This document shows, piece after piece, positions 25,174 through 35,292 of a stretch of 64,000 nucleotides of DNA. The translations under genes were made by a program, and so were the position numbers. Origin of the DNA: Lepidurus packardi (lineage: Eukaryota; Arthropoda; Branchiopoda; Notostraca; Triopsidae); NCBI GenBank assembly GCA_023053545.1, contig JAKZAN010000004.1:9734001-9798000 (forward strand), read 5' to 3'. Position 1 is the first letter of the stretch. Each line of letters starts with the position of its first letter. The notes below the pieces were generated by a model. It ran no database searches and was not told where the DNA came from. It saw only the letters and a program-made list of their open reading frames with translations.

Positions 25174-27798
25174 ATGGCGTCGACGTCAGAAGCAAGTGCT
25201 ACAAATATTGCCGCGTTATATGCTGAAATAGCCAAAAGTGCGAAAAATTGTGATTATGCAAAAACAGCCAAGTTGGCCAGGAAAGGTTAGCGAACACTCC
25301 CAAATTAATTGTAGACAAAAATGAATTTATGTGAACAGCTGGTAACATTTTTCTTGGCATCTTGCTGTTCTTTTCTCTTATTCTATATTGTAGTCTTGCA
25401 AGAAAGCCCCCAAGAAGCTGAAGCATTTCAATGCTTAGTTGTCAGTCTTATTCAGGAATCCGAATTCGGAGAAGCCTTGCAAGCAATACGGAAAAAGCCA
25501 GAACTCTCCAAGTAGGTTATATTACCATTTAAAATCCATTGACGTTGCCTCAAATCGTTCTGAACTTCTTCGTAGATTATTTATAATCCTGTATATACTT
25601 TATTATAGAAATCTGACTTTCGAAAAAGCGTACTGTTTGTATCGTTTAAACGATAGTAGCGAGGCTTTGCAAACATTGGACAGCTTGTCGTCTTTGAGTT
25701 TGGAGGCTCAGGAGCTTCGAGCGCAAATTTTGTACCGTTTGGAAAAGTACAAAGAATGTCTCGACACGTACAGGGATCTTCTAAAGAAAACGGATGACGA
25801 GTACGAATGGGAGAGACGCACCAATCTTACAGCAGCCTTAGCTAGCTTGAATTTAACAGGAGCAGTAAGTTGATCTCAATTAATCTTCTAAAATACGAAC
25901 TTTACTGGTTTTTCCTTCTAGACGGACAAAATTGCCTCCTCGTTAGATTCCTCAACGTACGAGATCTGTTACAATAGCGCGTGCCAACTGATAGGCAAAA
26001 AGCAGTTCGTCGAAGCCGAAGCTAAATTGCGCGAAGCCGAGGAATTGGGAAGGAAAACGCTGGAAGAAGATGGTTATGTCGAGGAAGACGTTGATGAAGA
26101 ACTGGCTATTATACGGTACCACCAGATTGCATTGCTATGCTAGTAGATTTGGTATTAGGAACATTTCTTTTAGGGTTCAATTGGGCTACTGCCTTCAAAA
26201 GCAAGGTCGTTTAGCTGAAGCGCAAAAGCTTTATACCGACGCTTTGAAGAAAAGACCGTCCGATGCAGCTCTGATTGCTGTAGCTTCGCACAACATTGCT
26301 ACACTCAACAAAGGATGGAATATCTTCGATTCCAGAAAGAAACTCAAGGCAGCCATGCAACCTGAAGCTTTGCAGAAAATGACCCAACACCAAAAGCATA
26401 CAATTGCTCTAAACCACGCCTTACTTTACGTAATCGCTGGTCAGGTTCGTAAAAACAGTAACAAAATTTTGTCTGAACATCTTCTAAAAAATTTAATCTT
26501 CCTATTGCAGCTGGATCAGTGCGAACAAGCCTTCAAAGGCATAAACAACACCATAGACGCCCAAACTGTACTAGTGAAGCTTTCAATGTTGGTCAAATCT
26601 AAGAAATTACCAGATGCTTTGGATTATTTGCAAAAAGTTTCTAAGGACCACCCCGAATTGAAAACCTTATTGATCTTGGCACGAGGTCAACTGCTGCTCC
26701 AAGAAGTATAGAAATTAACGCAAAGGTCTGTCTGTAATAATACAGATGTTTCCTTTAGAGCAAATTAGACCAGGCCTGTGCTTTGCTGGCTACTCTTTCC
26801 GCACCGGATAAGTACAAGTTGGGAATAGTGAGCGCATTGTTGTTCTTATTCATGGAACAAGGCCAGAAAGACAAGGCGTTTGCCTTGCTCAAAGAAGCCT
26901 GTGTATGGTGGGGCGAGGAAGGACGTGACAGCGAAGGACGCAAAAAGCTGTATGCCCAAGCAGGAACATTTTACCTGCAAAACGGAGGCGCCAAAGACGC
27001 TGCCAAATTTTTTGAAGATCTACGAAAATTGCAAGATACTGAAGACGTTCGCGTTTTGGCTCAGCTCGTTTTAGCGTACAGTCAGGTAGATCCTTTATTT
27101 TATTTTTTTTGCTATTTATAAGAATTTTTTTCTTACATTTAATCGCTTAGTTTGATCCAGCCAAAGCGAGAACCTTTGCGTCATCTTTGTCGGCCAAAGA
27201 AGGAAATGCCGCCCATGGTGAATTAGATGAAGAGGCGTTAGAGAATGCGCCTTGGATCATGGGCCTCAAGCATGTTAAGAAAACCAAAGGAGGACAGGAT
27301 GCTTTGCCAACCCCCAAGCCCCTCTCGTAATAAATTTGCCATGGCTTGTGTTAGGAAAAGCATTATAAAAGCTTCTTAAAATATACGTTTATAGACGGAC
27401 TAAGAAGACTGCTAAGAAGAAGAAGACTAAGATTCCGGCATCAGCCAGCTCTGGGGTTCAAGCTGATCCTGAACGATGGTTACCCAAGCGAGAGCGATCC
27501 ACCTACAGGCCCAAGAGGAAAGACAAGCGTCATCCCAACAGAGATATTGCGAAAGGAACACAAGGCTCTGCAGCAGCTGCGTCAGAGATCTAGTAAATTA
27601 ACATATTAATTCGGTTTATAATTGGCTAATAATTTATGTCATTTTCTTAGCGATATGTCGGCTAAAGTTGTCACCAATAAAATGTCTCCAGGATCTCCTG
27701 TGTCACCGATTTCAGCTCCGACATCCGCACCTGGTTCGTCACAAGTCAAGAAACCGAAAGGTCCAGCCAAGAAAAAGAAAAAAGGAGGCAAGTTTTAG
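25174..27798 (+). CDS. SRP72: Signal recognition particle subunit SRP72
   Basis: Scaffold subunit of the signal recognition particle that, with SRP68, directs nascent secretory proteins to the ER. Ten exons: 25174-25285, 25394-25511, 25609-25864, 25922-26115, 26174-26444, 26511-26705, 26759-27085, 27151-27326, 27395-27592 and 27651-27798; 664 residues (human 671). TPR-like helical repeats fill the first 530 residues, for example VQLGYCLQKQGRLAEAQKLY and YRLEKYKECLDTYRDLLKK. The C-terminal RNA-binding part has the SRP72 signature DPERWLPKRERSTYRPKRK, then KGTQGSAAAASE and a Lys-rich tail (KKKKKGGKF). Two donors are phase-inferred: TCTC|GTAATA at 27326 and ATCTA|GTAAAT at 27592. The upstream neighbour in the same orientation is CDC25. 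Confidence 0.94.
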
Positions 27799-28238
27799 AA
27801 GGTGGGGGTGAAAGGATACTGGAAGTTCGGGTGGAAATAATAATTGTGTGGTACTTTGTGTAAACAGCGATCGAAATATCTTGTTACTACGGAAACTATG
27901 ACTTTATTCCTTTAAAAAATATGGGAAACAAATATCTTTTGAAAGGCTTGTAAAATTGGTGCCAAATACGCCATCTATTCGAAGTAACACGAGTTCTTTC
28001 GAAACGGGGATTGATTGGCTGTTATTGACTGATTGGCTGTTGATCCAGGATTGTTGTGGATACCTTAGCCGCGTTAAGATGTGCAAGTATTGTGGTCGAA
28101 ACCATCGTAGGACATAATAGTAGTAAACTGTCCACAGTTTGGCCAGGTTGAGTCTTTTGGAAGGTTCACAGCAAAGAGCTTAACGAAAACCAGCCTAATT
28201 AATTGTATAGAAGATATTCCTACGTCATTATTGCTGAG
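27799..28238. other. SRP72 3' flank / AARSD1 upstream region
   Basis: No coding exon recognised. It must hold the SRP72 3' end and the AARSD1 promoter. Confidence 0.4.
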
Positions 28239-30058
28239 ATGTTCGAGTGCCATAAATTCCCGTACAAAACAGAAGTAAGAAATTCTCAAGTTAAACTACT
28301 TATAGGTTCTTCTCTTATTTATCCTTCTTGCTCGTTTTGGTCTCGTAGTTCACGTCTAAAACTGTCTCTTGCGACCCCGCCACGCTCAGTGTAGTTCAGA
28401 ATGGAAAGAAAGAAACAATCCAAGGCTTTAATATTGTTCTTGAAGACACAATTCTGTTTCCCGAGGGAGGTGGACAAGTAAATTAAACCCTTGAGGCCGT
28501 GTCTCACATTACCGCCTTCTTAAAAGCTTTTAAAATTTTACATCTCCATATAGCCCGATGATAGGGGAACTTTAAACGGTATCGAGGTATTAAGTGTGAC
28601 CAGAAAAGGGGCTCTGGCAGTCCACTTTTCTCTCCAACCCCTCGAACCAGGCTCTGTAGTCCAACAAAAACTAAACTGGACAAGACGCTGGGATCATATG
28701 CAACAGCATTCTGGTGAATGCACAGAAAAAAACGTTCTAAAATAGGTACATATTTAAAGTACCTATCTGCATTAGGTCAGCACCTCATTTCTGCAATTGC
28801 TGAAAGCCAACTCGGTTTTCCAACTTTATCTTGGTGGCTAGGTGAAAAAGTTTCTCATATAGAGCTAGGTATACTCATATCATCTACTTTTTTCAACGCT
28901 TCTTTTAATTTGAAGTATTCTTTTGCTCCCAGACACTCCGTCTATCTCTGATACCCAAAAAAGCGAGTTGGAAGATACAGTCAACGAGAAAATCCGGGAA
29001 GCAGTTCCTGTTCAGGTCTTGGTTTACCAGTCTGGGTCAGAAGAACTCGAACAGGTAACTTCAAAGCTTTAAAATTAGCTGTTAAATGAATGCCTTTAGT
29101 TTAGGCTCGTACAAGGGGATTGCCTGAAGGTCATGTGGGAGATGTGAGGGTTATTACTATGCCGGGAATTGACAGTAACATGTGCTGCGGAACGCATATT
29201 TCGAATTTATGCGAATTACAGGTTAGCTGAATTCATGAGTTCCATTAAGATTGAGGATACGTCTAACTTATACTCAAATGAAGATGGTTAAACTACTTCA
29301 CACCGAAAAAGGGAAAAAAGGTAAAACGAACTTGTATTTCGTCTGCGGAAACCGTGTAGGACTTCATTTCGATAAAATGCTAGACCGAGAAAAAAAGCTA
29401 ACTGTTTTGCTCAAGTAATTTGGTTATTTTAAACATCTGTTATTTCAAAGAAAAATTTTCTTAAAGAAATTCCTCGGAAGAGCACGTGGGATTGGTCACA
29501 AAACTCCAAAATTCTTTAAAACTTATTAACAAAGTAACAAAAAAAGACAAAAAACTTTTCATTGAAACATGGTTAAAGTTATGATAAATATTGCAGACGC
29601 AACAGTCACTTGTGGGTGAGTTATGCGTTTACTTATACAAACAAATTCGGGAAAGTCCAGCCGCCCTTTGCCGCTCGGTTTACAGGTGCGAATTGATAAA
29701 CAATTATGTAGTATAAGTGACTAATTCTGGTGCACAGACCTGACTTGGATATGGATTTTACAAACACGTTTCTCCGCCAAGTCAAAGATACGGAGGACTT
29801 GTACCTAATTGTCACCGGAGATAACATGTTGGTTTTATACGGTCCTCCTGAACTAGTTTCCAAAGCTGCACCTATGTAGGTTTCCTCTATTTTTTTTCAA
29901 AAATGTTAAGTGAATTTATATTTTGTAGTCTCTTGGAAACGTTCGAAGGCAGCAAAGGGGTTGCGAAAGGCTCGCGTTTTCAAGCTAAAATCGTTAAAGC
30001 GACGCAAGAAAAAATTAACAAAACGGTCGAATTAATCGAAGGATTGATTCACCCCTAA
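28239..30058 (+). CDS. AARSD1: Alanyl-tRNA editing protein AARSD1 (AlaX-like)
   Basis: Free-standing editing domain that hydrolyses Ser-tRNA(Ala), protecting translation fidelity. Eleven exons: 28239-28274, 28349-28477, 28554-28713, 28776-28868, 28933-29054, 29105-29221, 29284-29414, 29467-29533, 29597-29685, 29738-29875 and 29929-30058; 403 residues (human 412). Recognised stretches: NGKKETIQGFNIVLEDTILF, PEGGGQ, WDHMQQHSGQHLISAIAES and DSNMCCGTHISNLCELQ. The zinc-binding set HxxxH (HMQQH, about 104-108) and CxxxH (CCGTH) is intact. The start ATG follows family position MFECHKFPYKTE. It is tail-to-tail with the SLC22 gene, with 35 bp between stop codons. Confidence 0.95.
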
Positions 30059-30093
30059 AGTGCCTCTTGAAATTGCTGTTCTTGCAATACACT

Positions 30094-32768
30094 TTACACC
30101 CAGTGGTGGAATTTCACACTGCCAGACCGATCCAAAGCCATTTCTAGTGAACTAGTTTGGCGCACTAACAGGCGATGACTAAAACGTCTGGAAACTGCTG
30201 ATTCTCCCGAATTTAACAGCGGACTTGAAGTTTCCGTAATGAGGTCCATAGGTTTCCTGTTGGTCTTAAGTTCCATGGAATCTTCATGTCTGGAATGAGT
30301 GGGAATTTAGTTTGAATTGGGAAAATTGTATACCTGAGTTCGTTCCATTTATACTTGGACGGAACACATTGTAAGCATTCTGCTAATTTGAAGTTTTTTC
30401 CAAATTCTTCTCCGTCTTCCACAGTTTGGGGTAGTTTCTGGTGTAATGTTTCGGGTAATCGTAGCCCAATAGCTCCGCCCACCACGCATATACCTCCCAT
30501 AATAACCAACGGCAAAACGAGCATTTCTGTGCCCTATCAAAGATTGGAATAACTGAAAGAGCCAAATTTAGATGGTTTTACGGACCAAGTAGTTGATGAA
30601 CGGTATTATGACCAAGCCTAGGCCTCCGAGATAGGCAGTAAAACCAATCCCGACGCCACGTACCTCCGTAGGGTAAAGCTCGCCAGCAAAGTGGTACAAA
30701 ATCAAAAAAGTGGCAGAAATGGCAAATTTGGCAATTAGATACAACACCAATGTTCCTGTATCGGCTCCTAATAGCGTATGATGCTAAATTAGGTCCATAG
30801 TTAATAAGTTAGGACCCTTATATACCTGACGGCATTAATACGGTACAAATGCAGGCGATTCCACCTAATCCCATTAGAATACATAATGGCCAACGTCGGC
30901 CCCAACGATCCATTACAAACCAACAAAGAATGTAACTCGGTAGTTCAACTAACGCTGACAAAGCGAAGGCCAAATACTCATCGTCGCCCATTGCTGGCCC
31001 ATAATACGATAATCCAACGTAGACTGTATCATTAGCGAACCTAATTAAGAAAAATGTTAACTTTGAAATCGCTAATTAGGTTTTTATGGGAAATTTCGAG
31101 ATTTGCCATATTTTGTGCGATTTCTGTCGCTAGAATGCGCTGCAGGTTTTGTTTTGTTCACTCCGAAACAAAATACCATAGTGTTAGTGCGTACTGATGA
31201 CGATCGTAATTGTTGTTTAATGATAGTGGATATTACTTACCAATTAAACGTGATTAGAATGGTTTTTAGTCGCATGTTGGGTGTTCTGAACAAGTCAAGG
31301 ATTCCAGGATCTTTGGTAGTGTTGGATTCTTCTTTACTTCGTACTTGACTTGCGTACATATCCTTAACATATAACAAACCAATTAAGAACTAATTAACGT
31401 GAAGCAAACCGTATGCACTTTTAGTGTGTTGTCAAAGTCTTCGGGTAAAGTTTTGCCGTTTACGGCAGCCATTCGCTTTAGGATTACGGCTACTTCCTCG
31501 ACCCTCCCTTGGGATAAAAGCCATCGCGGTGATTCAGGTAAAAACCTTGGGTTTCTATCGTTAAGCACTAATTGATGCCTTTAAGTGAGTTCACCTCATG
31601 TAACCGAAGTATAAGAAGAAGGGAAGAGTCGTTGCGTAGGCAAAATGTGTCCAATCTGGTATTGCAAAAGCTACCCCTGCTAGTAAAAGCATTCCGAAAG
31701 TGTAGAATACGCAAGTCATAACAGTCACAAACGCTCTATAACTAGGTCCCACTAATTCCAATCCTAGAAAAATAATAATTAGCATATTAGCTTGTCACAA
31801 GTATGAAATTTCAGGAGCGCTTAGGAAGCGTTAAGACCTGTTGAACTTATTATCTTACCAATAATGAATGGAATCTGGTAAATGGCAGGAATAGTTAGCC
31901 CAACAATAGCTCGAAAGACAGTCCATGCCCAGAAGTCAGTGGCTAGGCCAGTTAGCATTCCACCAATCAATTCCACAGCCAAACACACAAAAAACGACAC
32001 TCTTCTTCCATACCTGTCCCCCAAGACGTACTTGATTAGAAAGTTAATTGCTCAAAAGCCAACCTCACTTGTCGCTGATGACTCCGAATATGTAAACACC
32101 AAAAATTCCGCCAACGTTTAACGCTGATAGGGCTACCGTAGGGTAAATAGCGTAATTGCATACCAAGTCAAACTATTTTTTAGCTCGACTTGATTAAAAA
32201 TGTAAAGTTTTTGAGTTGGAAACGTACGTCAATGACCACCGAAGAACGTATTACACTTCGATCGTATATCCATCCATAATGACAGTTGACTTCAGCCCAC
32301 GTGACACTTTTAAGCTCTTCCAGAGATAAATTCACAAAATCCAAGTCAACTTGAAACATGGTGCAGCGACTATAAACCTTTTCTCCATTTTCTACCTAAA
32401 CTAATATGGATATCCGTGGCCGTTACATTAAAAAATAGCGTACTTTAGTGGGAATAAATAGCTCTTTTAATTCGGACGCAGTCAAATTCGTGTTATAAGC
32501 GCCAGGCGGCAGTTGGCACCAATGGTCAGGAACTTGGGCCATGAAAAGCTGGTTAAATGCGTGAAATCCGCATGGGATACATGCAGGTAAGCAAACAAGC
32601 CACAACAGCAACTGCTGGTACTTGCCGAACTCTCCGACTTGGGGTAAAATGGAATCAAAATCCTTCCGCTTAAAAATAAACTAATTAAAATATTATATTA
32701 GTAAGGTTGCACACTATGGTTACCTCTATTTCGTGTTCAGGACTTGGTAGTGGAGTTTCGGTGCTCAT
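30094..32768 (-). CDS. SLC22-family organic cation/anion transporter
   Basis: Major-facilitator plasma-membrane transporter of organic ions; the substrate cannot be told from sequence. Twelve exons: 32724-32768, 32444-32668, 32228-32395, 32069-32172, 31859-32013, 31595-31763, 31419-31545, 31241-31362, 30826-31040, 30586-30767, 30334-30533 and 30094-30289; 635 residues. After a cytoplasmic N-terminus (DFDSILPQVGEFGKYQQ) come TM1 and the large extracellular loop. The family motif after TM2 is SDKYGRR (about 178-184), the motif after TM6 is FLPESPRWLLSQGR (about 289), and late motifs are MDRWGRRWP and AGELYPTEVRGVG. LPETLHQKLPQT marks the end of TM12. The tail is longer than usual. Intron lengths are mostly 50-90 bp. 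Confidence 0.9.
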
Positions 32769-33059
32769 TTTTATGAATTTTTGTTAACTTTGAGTAAAGG
32801 TCAATTGATTAGCAATCGACCAATAACCAGCAGAGAAGGTCAATAGCTTTAATTGTAGCACAGACAACTCGCATCGTTCTGTCACGATGTAAAATCCATT
32901 ACTGACCAAAAACGGACGCTTTTAATCTAAAGCGAATCCTTATGAACGCTTTGGTACGTCCATGTTTGTAAATTGGATTATCTCGCTGGGACGTCAGTTG
33001 ACTGTATTAGCCGTTATGGGGCAGACTTATAAAAACAATACATAAATTGACACATCGCT

Positions 33060-34311
33060 TCATAACAACAAGTTCGGCACGCTCTTCTTCCCGGGCCAGG
33101 CTTCTTTTGCATATTTCTTTTTCTTGTGGGCGAATGAATGTTCCGGAGCCGACAGATCTTGGGCTGGAGCCACTAAGGGTTCCGGTAGCGTGTCGTAAGT
33201 GGGCGCGGGTGTCAAGTCGATGTCCGGCGCCGGATTAGGAAGCAACGGTAGGCCTAGTTTGGATGTAAGCGACGAGGCGAGCAGTAAAGGCGCAGAGCGT
33301 TCTTTACTCTCGGGCAAATCTTCGTATAAACCGGTACTCCGAACAGCTTGCGAAACAGGCTTATCAGGATTTTCGGTCGGGTAAACAGTTGCAGCTTCGG
33401 TTTTCCCTTTCTAAACAAAAATCAGGTTAATTTCGATGAAACTTCAGAAAATTGGGAAAGAACTAGTTTACCTTCGTATGGATTACGGACATGTGAACCA
33501 GATTCCGGAAGCGACCAACGGAAGGATCAATGTCTTCGGGATTTATAACGATTTCTTCTTCGTTGAAGGAGACTGAGATCCTTTTTCGTTTCCTAGCTGC
33601 AACTTTGGATTCCGTTTCCGGAATGCCCAGCATGGAGATGCGTCTGTTGTGAGCGGTGTTGAATTCGGTCAGATTCTGCGTTAGATAAGTTTAGTTTTGT
33701 GAAATAAGGAATACAGCGTAGGAAATACTTCAAGCTCCGTTTCTGTCTCGGGTAAGCCGAGTAACCCTCCTTCATGTTCATGGAGTTTGGCTTGTTCTTC
33801 TAATTCCTCCAAAATGGGTCGATTGGTGTTTTGGGGGCGTTCACGAAGAGTGTAATAGCGGGTGGAAGCCCCAAAATGAAAAGTGCTATCCATGGGAAGC
33901 TGAGTAGGTTTGTTAGCTTCTAGTCTCATGTTTCCGATAAACGTACCGTGAGCTAGAAAAAGACAGAATGAAACATGCTGAAGTGATGGGGGTTCTGAAT
34001 TAGGGACTAACTGCTTCCTAAATCCACTAAGAAGCATCGCTGCAAGTGCTTGTGCCATACTAATGCTGAATGGACGCGGGAGCATGACGCATGGTCTATG
34101 CAAATGTCGTTCATTTGCGGGTTTCGACCAAACAAGTAGCATTTCTTTTGGTCAATCATGATTTTCTGAACCATTTTATCGTCCTTCACAACATCCAAGT
34201 GGAGACCCGGCGATGCTTTCCCAGCCCTTGCAAGTTAAAGTGTTTTTATTTTTCTGTACTAGATTTGTAACTGTAAACTCACCAGCTCGGAATATCGTAA
34301 TGATTTGCCAT
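33060..34311 (-). CDS. PPP1R8: Nuclear inhibitor of protein phosphatase 1 (NIPP1)
   Basis: Nuclear PP1 regulator and splicing factor. Five exons: 34283-34311, 34012-34226, 33729-33952, 33472-33675 and 33060-33410; 340 residues (human 351). The N-terminal FHA domain contains YLFGRNPQMNDICIDHASCS, RVHSALVWHKHL and THGTFIGNMRLE. Downstream are GLLGLPETETELENLTEFN, INPEDIDPSVGRFRNLV and the C-terminal KKKKYAKEAWPGKKSVPNLL. The PP1-docking RVxF element (RVTF in human) here reads SVSF inside KRKRISVSFNEEE, a weaker match. One donor (AGCA|GTTAGT at 34012) is unusual but required for the STHGTF frame. Confidence 0.94.
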
Positions 34312-35292
34312 TTAGAAATGCTTTAAGTTCACATTAAACGTGTTTCTTCAGGAATCAAACTGTAAACAAAGATGAATTAGTTGGGTATCTTATTCCGGGT
34401 TCAGCGCTACTGGCGGCATGTAGTTAACTAGCGGACCCGTTTCACGATCCGTTTCGCTTTTTTCCATTTTGCGTTTCGCACTTCGCGCTTACCCATACCC
34501 AACTACAGCGTAGTGTTTCCAAACAAAGCTCGACGTTGCACAGTTTTTGTCTCTCTCCAAAAAACAGAGAAACTTCGTGCAAATTTCTGTGTTTAAAGAC
34601 TGGTAAAACTTTCTTCTTTAATTGTATACATGCATAAACTGTGAATAGGTTCCACTGTCACGTCGTCCCACACAACTAAATTGACTCGTTTGTTTATATT
34701 TTCTCTACCCTTCTCTTTTCAGCTCTGCCCATTGCCCTAATCATCGGGCTTGATCAGAAAAAACTGGTTCCAATCAGTATTTATAATTCCTTATTTTTAC
34801 CGTTAAGTTAAGGATATATGTTTTTATTATTTGACTGTTATACATTGTTGTAATATTTAAAGCTTACAAAATAAGATTAATTCATTCAGTTAATAGAATA
34901 CGTAGTACAGTGGAACCTCTCTTAACAAGCATAATTCGTTCCAGAATCTTGCTCGTTATGTGAAACACTCGTTAAGCGAAACTGATGAGTCCCGGCTCAC
35001 AGGTGACTCATACGTTACGTGACTTCCCTTTCTGCGTCACTCGTTATGCGAAATGTCGCTCGTTCAGGAAGCAATTTTTTCACATTTTTTTTGCTCGTTA
35101 TGCGAATTACTCGTTATGAGAGGTGCTCGTTAAGAGAGGTTCCACTGTACAATAGTAGAAGTACGAATCCTTCATACGCACAAGTTGAAGAACTGCTTGA
35201 CACAAGAAAGAGATGGGATTTTAAGGGACTCTGATTTCACATAGAGATGATAAGGATATTCTTTCTTCTCTTTGGTAGAGCTTTAGTTGAAA
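34312..35292. promoter_or_regulatory. Divergent intergenic region PPP1R8 / RNF146 with a MITE insertion
   Basis: Both promoters must be here. The interval is interrupted by a complete 240-bp inverted-repeat element (34908-35147), leaving about 145 bp between the element and the RNF146 start codon. Confidence 0.5.
34908..35147. mobile_element. Complete MITE, pogo/Tigger-like termini, TA target duplication
   Basis: Both ends carry a 23-bp inverted repeat: left CAGTGGAACCTCTCTTAACA plus AGC, right the same in reverse complement with one mismatch. It is flanked by TA on both sides (34906-34907 and 35148-35149). The 240 bp have no coding capacity. Inside, CTCGTTATGCGAA and CTCGTTAAGCGAAA variants recur, so the subterminal regions are themselves repeated. 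A perfect inverted pair ATGAGTC/GACTCAT lies in the middle. The CAGTGGAACCTC terminus and TA duplication recall Tc1/mariner-pogo elements (inference). Confidence 0.88.

Noticed and set aside
34979..35012. CTGATGAGTCCC in the MITE resembles a hammerhead ribozyme core
   Set aside because: The matching GAAA strand with a pairing stem II is missing downstream; the nearest GAAA does not pair. The likely structure is only the ATGAGTC/GACTCAT hairpin.
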